Positions 38,688 through 47,311 of a stretch of 64,000 bases of DNA are shown here, piece after piece (the first letter of the stretch is position 1; every line of letters starts with the position of its first letter). This DNA is from DATJNI01 sp035508275 (GTDB taxonomy: Bacteria; Patescibacteriota; Saccharimonadia; Saccharimonadales; UBA4665). Made by a program: the position numbers and the translations under genes. The DNA lies in assembly GCA_035508275.1 (NCBI GenBank), contig DATJNI010000016.1:22150-86149 (forward strand), written 5' to 3'. The notes below the pieces were generated by a model. The model had not been told where the DNA came from. It ran no database searches and saw nothing but the letters and a program-made list of their open reading frames with translations.

Positions 38688-39611
38688 ATGGAAAAGGTGG
38701 CTATAACAAAAAGAAAGATTCAGTATGCTCTTGGCGTGCTGTGGCTACTAGATGGACTGTTGCAGCTGCAGCATCAGATGTTTAGTGCGGCTTTTGCTAA
38801 TAACGTAATTCTTCCGGCTTCAATGGGGCAGCCGCCACTGGTATCTGGTCCAGCACAGTTCGGGGCAAAAGTTATTCTCACTCATCCAGCCGTATTTGAT
38901 GCTTTCTTTGCAACTATCCAGATATTAATTGGGCTACTTATTCTAAACAAGAAATACGTTAGACGAGGGTTAATACTTTCTTGCTTTTGGGGACTAGGCG
39001 TATGGCTATTTGGTGAGAGCCTGGGCGGAATTTTAAGCGGTAATACCAATTTACTGATGGGCGCTCCCGGAGCAGTTATTCTCTACGTTATTTTAGCTCT
39101 AGCGGTTATGCCCAGGCTTAAGCATGAGCCTGAGGACAATCGTCCGGCCTTTTGGTTGCCGCTTGTTTGGTCTTTTCTTTGGATAGCTGGCGGAATTTAC
39201 CAGCTGCTGCCAGGACAAAACACTACTCAGGATTTGTCTTCCATGATAAACACTATTGCACAAGGGGCGCCGGGCTGGATGGCAAGCACGGATACCTGGT
39301 TTGCGAACCAAATAGCCCATGCCAGTTTTTGGCTTATAGCTGTGATTGCAGCGGTTGAAATACTTATTGGACTAATGGTGCTTATTCCTGGAGTTTATAG
39401 GGGGATATCTCTTGTGCTGGGGAGCAGTTTGGCGCTTGTTTTCTGGGTGATCGGGCAGAGTATGGGTAGCTACTTCTCTGGGCTTATGACTGATCCTAAT
39501 TCTGGGCCACTATTTGTACTTTTGGCTATTGCAATACTCGGCTGTCCAGCCTACTCATTCCATAAACTTAGAAAAGATGGCTGGAAGACGCTAGAAAACT
39601 TTATGACCTGA
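38688..39611 (+). CDS. polytopic membrane protein made of two similar halves (DoxX-like)
   Basis: A 307-aa protein with about eight hydrophobic segments arranged as two similar halves. VLWLLDGLLQLQ (near residue 17) matches FLWIAGGIYQLL (near 163), and IQILIGLLIL with WLFGESLGGILSG (near 79-120) matches VEILIGLMVL with WVIGQSMGSYFSG (near 225-265). Each half resembles a DoxX/four-helix unit. It lies 111 bp upstream of the bo3 oxidase operon in the same direction, so a role in quinone or electron transfer is attractive but unproven. Confidence 0.75.
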   Translation: MEKVAITKRKIQYALGVLWLLDGLLQLQHQMFSAAFANNVILPASMGQPPLVSGPAQFGAKVILTHPAVFDAFFATIQILIGLLILNKKYVRRGLILSCFWGLGVWLFGESLGGILSGNTNLLMGAPGAVILYVILALAVMPRLKHEPEDNRPAFWLPLVWSFLWIAGGIYQLLPGQNTTQDLSSMINTIAQGAPGWMASTDTWFANQIAHASFWLIAVIAAVEILIGLMVLIPGVYRGISLVLGSSLALVFWVIGQSMGSYFSGLMTDPNSGPLFVLLAIAILGCPAYSFHKLRKDGWKTLENFMT

Positions 39612-39722
39612 TGATGTCACCCGCTTTGCAAGCATAAGTATGATATATTACTAAGGTAAAAGGTGAATATTTAAAAGGGAGAGCTTGCTTCTTTTTTAGG
39701 CTTTTAGGAGCATAGCTAACGG

Positions 39723-40646
39723 ATGAAAAGAAAATACACACTTATATTCGTGGCGGTAGTAGTTATAGCGTTTTTAACTGTAGCCGGTATTTATCTTGCC
39801 CACAGTAATATCCAGGTCTTAAATCCTAAAGGGCCAATTGCCGAAAAAGAACGAAATCTAATATATATTGCTCTAGGTTTATCCTTAATTGTTGTCTTGC
39901 CGGTTTATGGACTGACTATAGCTTTTGTAATTAGGTACAGGGAAGGCAACAAAAAGGCTAAATATTCGCCTCACTTGCAAGGTAACTGGATACTAGAGAC
40001 TATTTGGTGGCTAATTCCGACCGCCATCATCAGTGTTCTAGCAGTTATTGCCTGGAATAGTTCACATACTTTAGACCCTTACGTGCCGATAGCCTCCAAG
40101 AATAAGGCAATGGTTATCCAAGTTATTGCTCTGGATTGGAAGTGGCTGTTTGTTTACCCTAAGCTCGGCATAGCTAGTGTTAACTATCTGCAAATACCTA
40201 AAGATGTGCCCATAGACTTTAACGTAACGGCCGATGCCCCTATGAATTCTTTTTGGATACCTCAGTTAGGTGGTCAGATTTATGCTATGCCTGGGATGAG
40301 CACACAGTTAAATTTGATGGCAACTTCTTACGGTGAGTTTTACGGTTCGTCAGCTAATATTAGCGGCAATGGCTTTTCTGGGATGAACTTTATGACTAGA
40401 TCATCTTCAATGGGTGGTTTTAACTCTTGGGTTAAAAGTGTCGAATCCAAGGAAAACCGCTTAACGCTGAGTGCTTACGCTCAGCTGGCACGACCATCCA
40501 TGTACAATCCAGTAAGCTATTACTCCAAAGTTAAGAATGGCCTATATCTGGACGTTATTAATAAATATATGATGCCGATTGAGAAAAGTAGCTCTGGGCT
40601 AAATAGTAGCTACTCTACAAACATGGGTATGGGGATGAGCATGTGA
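39723..40646 (+). CDS. cyoA: quinol oxidase subunit II
   Basis: Subunit II of a bo3-type heme-copper oxidase. Two N-terminal membrane helices (residues 7-26 and 47-70), then a third hydrophobic stretch near 98, and a periplasmic cupredoxin-like domain beginning near 125 (IQVIALDWKWLFVYP). DAPMNSFWIPQLGGQIYAMPGM near residue 168 matches CyoA. The CuA ligands (CxxxC) are absent, as expected for a quinol rather than cytochrome c oxidase. The C-terminus is Ser/Met-rich (NMGMGMSM). No lipobox cysteine is visible. The stop overlaps cyoB. Confidence 0.94.
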   Translation: MKRKYTLIFVAVVVIAFLTVAGIYLAHSNIQVLNPKGPIAEKERNLIYIALGLSLIVVLPVYGLTIAFVIRYREGNKKAKYSPHLQGNWILETIWWLIPTAIISVLAVIAWNSSHTLDPYVPIASKNKAMVIQVIALDWKWLFVYPKLGIASVNYLQIPKDVPIDFNVTADAPMNSFWIPQLGGQIYAMPGMSTQLNLMATSYGEFYGSSANISGNGFSGMNFMTRSSSMGGFNSWVKSVESKENRLTLSAYAQLARPSMYNPVSYYSKVKNGLYLDVINKYMMPIEKSSSGLNSSYSTNMGMGMSM

Positions 40647-42649
40647 TGATGAACTATGCCTACATATTGGGTAAGCTCCGCGGCGATGTTTTTCCTCACG
40701 ATATAGTTACTATTGGTGGTGCTTCAACTATGGCCATTGTTGGGCTGGGCGTACTGCTTTATCTGACCTTTTCTCATCGCTGGACGTGGTTGTGGCGCGA
40801 ATGGCTGACTAGTGTTGACCATAAAAAGATTGGCATTATGTACATTGTTGTCGCCATGATAATGCTGCTCAGGGGAGGCTTTGATGCATTGCTGCTAAGA
40901 ACGCAGCAGGCCACGTCGGTTGGGTCTTCTCACGGTATAGTCTCACCTAATACCTTCCAGCAGATATTCTCGGCACATGGCACCATCATGATCTTCTTTG
41001 TCGCTATGGGTCTAATGTTTGGCCTTATTAACCTAGCTTTGCCGTTGCTTATTGGTTCGCGGGATGTGGCATTCCCCTTTCTGAACCTGACTGCTTTTTG
41101 GCTGTTTGCCGGAGGTATGATCCTAATTAACCTAAGCCTTGGTATAGGTGAGTTCTCGGCGGCCGGCTGGTTGGCTTATCCGCCTCTGTCTGAGATCAAC
41201 TATAGCCCAGGGGTTGGCGTAGATTACTGGATATGGAGTTTGCAGATTGCTGGTATTGGTAGTCTGCTTTCCGGGATTAACTTTCTTTCAACCATCGTTA
41301 AGATGCGTTGCCGGGGCATGAATCTTATGAAGATGCCAATGTTTGTTTGGAGTGTTATGGGCTCTATGTTATTAGTTCTATTCGCCTTCCCAATCCTGAC
41401 AGCTACCTTATCTATGCTGTTTTTAGATAGAACAATTGGGACACACTTCTTTACTGCTAGTGGTGGGGGAAATTTAATGATGTACGTTAACCTTATTTGG
41501 GCTTGGGGACATCCAGAAGTATATATTCTCATCTTGCCAGCCTTTGGGGTGTTTTCTGAAGTTGTGGCAACCTTTTCGCGTAAAAGACTGTTTGGTTATA
41601 CCACCATGGTTTGGGCAATTGCCGTCATTACCATCCTGTCCTTCAGTGTCTGGCTGCACCACTTCTTTACTATGGGTGCTGGAGCTGATGTGAATGGTTT
41701 CTTCGGTATCATGACAATGGTTATTGCTATTCCGACTGGAGTAAAGCTGTTTAACTGGATAGCGACTATGTATAGGGGTCGGATTAGTCTGAGACTGCCA
41801 ATGTATTGGTTCCTGGGCTTTGTTGCTCTATTCACTGTTGGGGGAGTGGCAGGGGTTGTTATGGCAGTGCCGCCGGCAGATTTTCAGTTGCATAACTCTC
41901 TGTTCTTAGTAGCCCACTTCCACACCATGATAGTTGGTGGTGTTTTGTTTGGATATTTTGCTGGCATTAACTATTGGTTTCCTAAGTTTATTGGCTTTAA
42001 GCTCAATGAAACGCTCGGTAAATGTGCTTTTTGGTGCTGGGTTGTTGGGTTCCTATTAGCCTTTATCCCGCTATATATCCTGGGCTTTATGGGTGCTACA
42101 AGGAGGATTGATCACTACTCTACTTCCCTGGGCTGGCACCCGTTGTTTATTGTCGCTGGTGTGGGCGCCGGCATTATTGCCCTGGGTGTAATATTTACTT
42201 TGTTGCAGCTAATTGTTAGCTTCATTCAGCGAAAAGACAACTTGGATTTGAGCGGCGATCCTTGGAATGGACGAACACTGGAGTGGTCGACCCCCTCGCC
42301 AGTACCTGTATATAACTACGCAATTGAGCCGGTAGTTTATGACCGAGATGCTTTTTGGGACATTAAGGAGGCGGCTCGATCAGGCAAGAAGCTGCCCGCA
42401 CCTGAATATGAGGATATTGTTATGCCTAAGAATGCTCCAGCTAGCGTAATTATTGGGCTTTTGGCTATTGGGCTTGGCTTTGGCATGGTCTGGCACATTT
42501 GGATTTTGGTAGGTCTATGCTTTGCCGGCATCATTATTACCCTGCTAATTAGAACTACTGGCGAGGATCCACATGAGTATGTTCTCAGAGCCGCTAAGGT
42601 TGAGGAAATTGAAAAGGCAACCCGTGCCAGAGGAGTAGCCCATGTCTGA
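40646..42649 (+). CDS. cyoB: quinol oxidase subunit I (heme-copper catalytic subunit)
   Basis: The catalytic subunit, 667 aa from the ATG at 40646 (GTG at 40643 and ATG at 40649 are alternatives). Ligands are intact: FSAHGTIMIFF for low-spin heme, WGHPEVYILILP with the CuB His, D-channel Glu and cross-linked Tyr, WLHHFFTMG with two CuB His, and VAHFHTMIVGG with the binuclear heme His and the second low-spin His. The D-channel entry Asp is in IGSRDVAFPFLN. The protein should reduce O2 to water with quinol electrons and pump protons. Confidence 0.97.
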   Translation: MMNYAYILGKLRGDVFPHDIVTIGGASTMAIVGLGVLLYLTFSHRWTWLWREWLTSVDHKKIGIMYIVVAMIMLLRGGFDALLLRTQQATSVGSSHGIVSPNTFQQIFSAHGTIMIFFVAMGLMFGLINLALPLLIGSRDVAFPFLNLTAFWLFAGGMILINLSLGIGEFSAAGWLAYPPLSEINYSPGVGVDYWIWSLQIAGIGSLLSGINFLSTIVKMRCRGMNLMKMPMFVWSVMGSMLLVLFAFPILTATLSMLFLDRTIGTHFFTASGGGNLMMYVNLIWAWGHPEVYILILPAFGVFSEVVATFSRKRLFGYTTMVWAIAVITILSFSVWLHHFFTMGAGADVNGFFGIMTMVIAIPTGVKLFNWIATMYRGRISLRLPMYWFLGFVALFTVGGVAGVVMAVPPADFQLHNSLFLVAHFHTMIVGGVLFGYFAGINYWFPKFIGFKLNETLGKCAFWCWVVGFLLAFIPLYILGFMGATRRIDHYSTSLGWHPLFIVAGVGAGIIALGVIFTLLQLIVSFIQRKDNLDLSGDPWNGRTLEWSTPSPVPVYNYAIEPVVYDRDAFWDIKEAARSGKKLPAPEYEDIVMPKNAPASVIIGLLAIGLGFGMVWHIWILVGLCFAGIIITLLIRTTGEDPHEYVLRAAKVEEIEKATRARGVAHV

Positions 42650-43250
42650 TACTGCTGAGGCTGTAATTACCTTCGTGCCTGACACGGACAAAGAGAGTAA
42701 GGCTATCTTTGGCTTTTGGATTTACATAATGACGGACTGTGTGCTGTTTGCTAGTTTGTTTGCCACCTATGCAGTGCTTCGAAACAATACCTTTGGTGGG
42801 CCAGACGGGGCTCAGATATTTAATCTGCCCTATGTTCTGGCAGAAACAATAGTTCTTCTGACTAGCAGCTTTACTTGTGGGTTAGGTATTCTCTCAGCGA
42901 GGCGGCGACATAAGAATAAGGTGCTAATGTGGTTTAGCATTTCCTTTTTCTTAGGGCTGACCTTCTTAGCTCTAGAGCTAAGCGACTTTAGGCATTTAGC
43001 GGCGATGGGTGACAGTTGGCGACGGAGTGGTTTTCTGTCCGCCTTCTTTACTCTAGTTGGTACACACGGAGCACACATTACCGTTGGTCTATTTTGGATG
43101 GCAACTATGCTGTTTAGAATTTGGCAGGTTGGTCTGACTAAGGCTAATGTTAGGCGGCTGACGCTACTAAGCATCTTCTGGCATTTCCTTGATCTAATTT
43201 GGATATTTATCTTCACCATAGTTTATTTATTTGGAGTAATGCAGGTATGA
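42642..43250 (+). CDS. cyoC: quinol oxidase subunit III
   Basis: A 202-aa five-helix subunit III. FGFWIYIMTDCVLFASLFATY near residue 24, the ETIVLLTSSFTCGLG helix and the VGTHGAHITVGLFWMATM segment near residue 145 are typical of CyoC. It stabilises subunit I and binds lipid. It overlaps cyoB by 8 bp and cyoD by 4 bp. Confidence 0.94.
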   Translation: MSDTAEAVITFVPDTDKESKAIFGFWIYIMTDCVLFASLFATYAVLRNNTFGGPDGAQIFNLPYVLAETIVLLTSSFTCGLGILSARRRHKNKVLMWFSISFFLGLTFLALELSDFRHLAAMGDSWRRSGFLSAFFTLVGTHGAHITVGLFWMATMLFRIWQVGLTKANVRRLTLLSIFWHFLDLIWIFIFTIVYLFGVMQV

Positions 43251-43633
43251 GTAAAGAAAAACCAGTTGCAGTTGTATCCAAGCACAGTACTGAGTACGGC
43301 ACCCTTAGGACGTACTTTACTGGCTACATACTGTCTATTATTCTGACGCTGGGCGCTTATCTTTTGGTAGTTAACAGGCATACGATTGAGCGCAGCGTAG
43401 TACTGATTCTAATTGTTGCTTTTGCTCTTATTCAATTCCTGGTGCAGCTATATTACTTCTTGCATCTCGGTAAAGAAACTAAGCCGCGTTGGAAGCTGTT
43501 CGTTTTTGGATTTATGGTAAGCGTAGTACTAATATTAGTCTTTGGCTCAATTTGGATAATGAATCACTTGAATACCCGTATGACACCGGCGCAGGTTAAT
43601 ACCTATCTGTCTAACCAAGGTGGTGGCTTTTAG
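43247..43633 (+). CDS. cyoD: quinol oxidase subunit IV
   Basis: A 128-aa protein from the ATG at 43247, which overlaps the cyoC TGA (ATGA). It has three hydrophobic helices and the conserved YFTGYILSIILTLGAYLLV near residue 24 and FLVQLYYFLHLGKE near residue 70, matching CyoD/CtaF small subunits that help CuB site assembly. A longer in-frame reading to 43199 lies entirely within cyoC and is unlikely. Confidence 0.93.
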   Translation: MSKEKPVAVVSKHSTEYGTLRTYFTGYILSIILTLGAYLLVVNRHTIERSVVLILIVAFALIQFLVQLYYFLHLGKETKPRWKLFVFGFMVSVVLILVFGSIWIMNHLNTRMTPAQVNTYLSNQGGGF

Positions 43634-44486
43634 GCGAACCGTGATAAAGAATTACTACTACTTAACTAAACCCGGCATTATATATGGCAATGCACTGACT
43701 ACCATTGCCGGCTTTTTACTGGCATGTGGATTCCATGTTGATATTAAGCTATTTCTAGCAACCATATTTGGTTCCTCGTTTATTATTGCCTCGGCCTGCG
43801 TTATTAATAACTACGTCGATAGAGACATTGATAGGGTTATGGAGCGGACTAAGGGTAGAGCCCTGGTTGTTGGGGCCATAGATATTAGAAAAGCATTAGT
43901 TTACAGCGGGGTTTTACTGATTCTTGGTTGTCTTCTTTTGATTTTGTTTGTAAATCTACTGGTTCTAGCAATTGGTCTTATAGCCTTCTTTATTTACTTA
44001 GTTCCTTACGCTTACTACAAAAGACATTCGGTTCATGGAACGATTGTCGGTAGTTTGGCTGGTGCTGCCCCGATACTTGCTGGATACTGCGCAGTCAGCG
44101 GCAAGTTGGATTTAACGGCTACTATTTTGTTCGTAATTATGCTCTTATGGCAAATGCCACACTTTTACTCGATTGCTATTTATAGGATTAAAGAATATAG
44201 AGCGGCGGGGCTACCAGTCTTACCCGTTAAAAAAGGTATTCCCGAGACTAAGAGGCAAATCTTAATCTACATTGGCCTCTTTATTGCCGCCAATATTGCT
44301 CTTAGTATTTTTGGTCCGACTGGATTAATTTATGCCGCCGTTATGAGTCTAGTCGGGCTTTATTGGCTGAGGCTAGGTCTTAGGCAAACAACGGATAATA
44401 AAAAGTGGGCTAGAAAAATGTTTTTAACTTCCCTAGAAGTAGTTTTAGTTCTGTCCGTCATGCTTTCTATAGGGTCTATTATTTAA
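43620..44486 (+). CDS. cyoE: protoheme IX farnesyltransferase (heme O synthase)
   Basis: A UbiA-type prenyltransferase of 288 aa with eight or nine helices. The prenyl-diphosphate site NNYVDRDIDRVMERTKGR (NxxxDxxxD, near residue 63) and the second region YRIKEYRAAGLPVLPVKKG near residue 190 are intact. It converts heme B to heme O for subunit I. The start is GTG, at 43620 or a few codons later (GTG at 43641 is possible); it overlaps cyoD. Heme B itself must come from elsewhere, since no heme-biosynthesis gene is present in this window. Confidence 0.95.
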   Translation: MVAFRRTVIKNYYYLTKPGIIYGNALTTIAGFLLACGFHVDIKLFLATIFGSSFIIASACVINNYVDRDIDRVMERTKGRALVVGAIDIRKALVYSGVLLILGCLLLILFVNLLVLAIGLIAFFIYLVPYAYYKRHSVHGTIVGSLAGAAPILAGYCAVSGKLDLTATILFVIMLLWQMPHFYSIAIYRIKEYRAAGLPVLPVKKGIPETKRQILIYIGLFIAANIALSIFGPTGLIYAAVMSLVGLYWLRLGLRQTTDNKKWARKMFLTSLEVVLVLSVMLSIGSII

Positions 44487-44499
44487 GCCTATCTGGTAG

Positions 44500-44505
44500 T
44501 ATATT
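44500..44505 (+). promoter_or_regulatory. -10 element of the HD hydrolase gene (leaderless type)
   Basis: TATATT ends 6 nt before the ATG at 44512. Confidence 0.5.
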
Positions 44506-44511
44506 GAAGAC

Positions 44512-45114
44512 ATGCAGGAGGATCGTCCAGACGTAGATAGGCTTATTGAACTGCAGAAGTTTTTGCTGGATTTTAGGTCCATTGAGCGCGGTATTCACTT
44601 GCCAATAAAAGGCAAGATGGTCAGGGAGAATGATGTTGAGCACAGTTATTTTTTGGCTATGATGGCTTGGTTCTTATCTCCTCATTTTCCGGAACTTGAC
44701 AGAGATTTGCTTATCCGGACTGCTCTTGTTCACGACCTTGTAGAAGTCTACGCCGGCGATACCTATATCTTTGCCGACAAGGCCAGACTTGGCTCAAAGG
44801 AGAAAAGAGAGCAACAAGCTTACGATAGGATTCGGGCTGAGTGGCCAGACTTTCCACAGATGAATAAGATAATTGAGGATTATGAAGCGAAAATTAGCGA
44901 TGAGACCAAGTTCATCTACGCGCTAGACAAGCTTATCCCGGAAATTGTTAATTTAATTAACGGTGGCTATACTTGGAAAACCGAGAATATTAGCCTGGAT
45001 AAGCTACTTGAGACGAAAAGGGATAAGTTAAAACTGTCTGAGGGTATTGATAGGTACTACGAAGAGATATGTAAGATACTAAAACGTAACGAGGCAAGTC
45101 TCTTCCCGAGTTAA
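44512..45114 (+). CDS. HD-domain hydrolase (YfbR-like 5'-nucleotidase family)
   Basis: A 200-aa protein with the HD-domain metal site spread as expected: NDVEHSYFLA near residue 42 (first His), ALVHDLVEVYAGDTY near residue 77 (HD pair), and a late Asp in FIYALDKLIPEI near residue 143. Length and pattern fit the HD_3/YfbR group that dephosphorylates deoxynucleoside monophosphates. It would take part in nucleotide balance. It overlaps the convergent gene by 4 bp. Confidence 0.87.
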   Translation: MQEDRPDVDRLIELQKFLLDFRSIERGIHLPIKGKMVRENDVEHSYFLAMMAWFLSPHFPELDRDLLIRTALVHDLVEVYAGDTYIFADKARLGSKEKREQQAYDRIRAEWPDFPQMNKIIEDYEAKISDETKFIYALDKLIPEIVNLINGGYTWKTENISLDKLLETKRDKLKLSEGIDRYYEEICKILKRNEASLFPS

Positions 45115-45482
45115 CGGTGCGCTAGGTGAATCCGATCAAGCAGGCTACGTCGTCTTGATAACCCGCTCGGGCTTGGTTCAACCTCCACCAGCTTTCGTTC
45201 ATCATTTTGGGTTTTTACTACTGCGCTCTCGCCAATAGCCTCCAGTGCCCTCACTACCTTTACTGCCTCAGTGCCCATAGAGACTTGGGTTACCCCTGGC
45301 GCGTCATACTCATAGGTATGACTAACGGGCTGGCCATCTCTGTCAAATCCGTCCTTAATCCCTCGTACACCGTTTAGTCCTGCGTTGTGTAAACAAGCTT
45401 CCGCCCGCTCATCAGGCTCAGGGACGATTGTTAAGTCGCCCAGGCCCTCTGCGGGGCAGCGAGGTGTAATTACGTATGTCAT
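45111..45482 (-). CDS. hypothetical protein, 123 aa
   Basis: A soluble protein of unknown function. The N-terminus VITPRCPAEGLGDLTIVPEP resembles the opening of ferredoxin-like or sporulation-type small proteins but only two cysteines are present (near residues 9 and 30), and no known motif is complete. The C-terminus is basic (SPSGLSRRRSLLDRIHLAHR). It is more GC-rich than its neighbours. Overlaps the HD hydrolase end by 4 bp. Confidence 0.55.
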   Translation of the reverse strand: MTYVITPRCPAEGLGDLTIVPEPDERAEACLHNAGLNGVRGIKDGFDRDGQPVSHTYEYDAPGVTQVSMGTEAVKVVRALEAIGESAVVKTQNDERKLVEVEPSPSGLSRRRSLLDRIHLAHR

Positions 45483-45550
45483 TTTTTTCTTTTACTAACC
45501 ACCTAAGCCCTTGTTATATGCTGGAAGCATGGGTTTGTCAAGGAGTCTTC

Positions 45551-46468
45551 TTAGGAAGTTTCCTGGGCGAAGACTATTACCCTTTTATTAAAAGTACTGG
45601 TGCCTTTAATAACTTGGCCAGTGCAGCTTATTAAATTAAGCCCTGAGACATTTGGTGTGACTGGAGTTAGAGCAGCCTGCATGTCAACACTATTGGAGTT
45701 ATATATAACGGTTTTAACGACTTGGTAATTAACTAGTGTATTGTCGCCTTTTTGGATTTGGATAGAATCGCCTGGGACAAGTTTTTTTAAGTTATAGAAC
45801 ACACCCTCACTAGTCCAGCTAGAGATATGTCCATCTATTAGGGTAGCTCCGGGTTGGCCTGGTTTGGCGCTGCCGGTGTACCAGGCGCTATCGTATATGT
45901 CTGGAGGTGTAGCTAGGACACCCGATGGTGTTACGCCGACTTGAAGGACTCTAGCAAAGACTCCAATGGCTGGTATGCGGATGTATCTTGGTAGACCGGC
46001 GGCAACGGCGTAGTTGGCTATAGCACTACTTGAGGGCTTGGAGGTACTAGGCACGGCACTAGAGCCCGAGTTCTGGCTATCCACCTGCTTAGATAGCTTA
46101 TTAATCTGAGCTACGGCATTTTTGTTGGTTATGAATGTTTGTATACTGACGGCCATACCGATTAGAAGGACCAGACAAGCGAGCGATAACAGCACCAGCT
46201 GAGTTTTAGAGTAGCGAGGCTTCTTAAGGGATTTATGGTGCACGTGTGGTCCTATTTGGGCAGTTGGCACGAAGGATACTTGAGGCACCTGGATAACCTT
46301 GGGGCTTGGGGTCAGCTTAGCGGCTGCTTGTTCAGTGCGAGCGGGCCTAGTCAGTGGTCTTCTTTTGTATGATGGGCTGGATCTTGGCAGAGCGTGAGAA
46401 AAGTCAGGCCTCTTTAGCCTGCCGTAAAAAGCTGGATTATCCAGTCCTATCTTAGCTGTGTCTGACAT
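45551..46468 (-). CDS. class F-like sortase
   Basis: A 305-aa membrane-anchored transpeptidase. A long, basic, Pro-rich cytoplasmic N-terminus (1-88) is followed by a membrane helix (about 89-113), a Ser-rich linker and the sortase barrel. The active-site residues are visible: LIDGHISSW (His) near residue 213, LNLISCTG (Cys, TLxTC-like) near residue 278 and FNKRVIVFA (Arg) near 294. ATPPDIYDSAWYTGSAKPG is typical of actinobacterial class F sortases. No obvious LPxTG substrate is in the window. It would anchor surface proteins, relevant to host contact. Confidence 0.88.
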   Translation of the reverse strand: MSDTAKIGLDNPAFYGRLKRPDFSHALPRSSPSYKRRPLTRPARTEQAAAKLTPSPKVIQVPQVSFVPTAQIGPHVHHKSLKKPRYSKTQLVLLSLACLVLLIGMAVSIQTFITNKNAVAQINKLSKQVDSQNSGSSAVPSTSKPSSSAIANYAVAAGLPRYIRIPAIGVFARVLQVGVTPSGVLATPPDIYDSAWYTGSAKPGQPGATLIDGHISSWTSEGVFYNLKKLVPGDSIQIQKGDNTLVNYQVVKTVIYNSNSVDMQAALTPVTPNVSGLNLISCTGQVIKGTSTFNKRVIVFAQETS

Positions 46469-46532
46469 TTTTTATTTTGTTTTTTTTATTACCACTAACT
46501 GAGGTTATTATATCCTCTGTTATGGGCTAAAG

Positions 46533-47204
46533 TCAAAGGGGTGAATCGCTAGCTACAATGAGATAGACATTTAGGCCGACCAGTACAATTATTAATCCTG
46601 AGAGGATCAGTAGGGCCTGTTCAATAGTGTGGGTTTTACCACTACTGAGTGCCAGGTAGCCAAAAGCTAGGCCACAGACCAGCCATAAGGCAAAGATAAT
46701 CTGGGTTAGGTTGTGTATCCAGGTTGGAAGTTTATGGTGTAGAGATAAATAGCGCATGGAGATCGCAGCCATAAGCAGACCTAAGGCCGCCAGAGTGCTG
46801 GTTATGGCGTCTATACCAAGGCCTTGTCCGGCGATTGAGCGGCAACGTAGTATCGGGGTTATGCTGCATTCACTTGGCAATAGGGCGGCCGTAGCTGTAA
46901 AGAAGCCGAACATAACTAGGCCGAGATTGAGGAAGTCTAGAGCCCGAGGTTGAAGGCTTTTTCGAAATTTGAAGTGATAAATTATACCTGTAGCAATAAG
47001 CATCAAGGAGGAGATGACGTCGCCGATGATAAATAGCCAAAAGTAAGGGTGATTAACTTTCTCTAGATCAGAAGCCAAACCATGGTAGAAGGTTGAGCGG
47101 TCTAGCCAGTACCCCAGGGGCCAGGAGTTATATATTAGGCCTGCCAAAACACAAAGTATTAGACCAATTAGAGCTGCGTTTTTGTTTGAAAGACTTAGTT
47201 TCAT
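46533..47204 (-). CDS. DUF998-like membrane protein
   Basis: A 223-aa polytopic protein with about six helices. Length, helix spacing and the PSECS...RCRSIAGQG loop between helices 3 and 4 (near residue 110-127, with two cysteines that may pair) resemble DUF998 integral membrane proteins of unknown function. TAAACT ends 8 nt before the ATG, a possible leaderless start. It precedes the sortase gene by 64 bp in the same direction. Confidence 0.7.
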   Translation of the reverse strand: MKLSLSNKNAALIGLILCVLAGLIYNSWPLGYWLDRSTFYHGLASDLEKVNHPYFWLFIIGDVISSLMLIATGIIYHFKFRKSLQPRALDFLNLGLVMFGFFTATAALLPSECSITPILRCRSIAGQGLGIDAITSTLAALGLLMAAISMRYLSLHHKLPTWIHNLTQIIFALWLVCGLAFGYLALSSGKTHTIEQALLILSGLIIVLVGLNVYLIVASDSPL

Positions 47205-47311
47205 CTGACTACAGTTTACTAGAAATATTTTATTGAAGCTTAAAAGAAACTTGAAAAATATCTTAAATTAGTCTAATAATATATTAGCTACGAAGATAAA
47301 ATAAAAAGTAC

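Noticed and set aside
43199..43246. N-terminal extension of CyoD.
   Set aside because: It lies wholly within cyoC; the ATG at 43247 gives the normal ATGA overlap and CyoD N-terminus.
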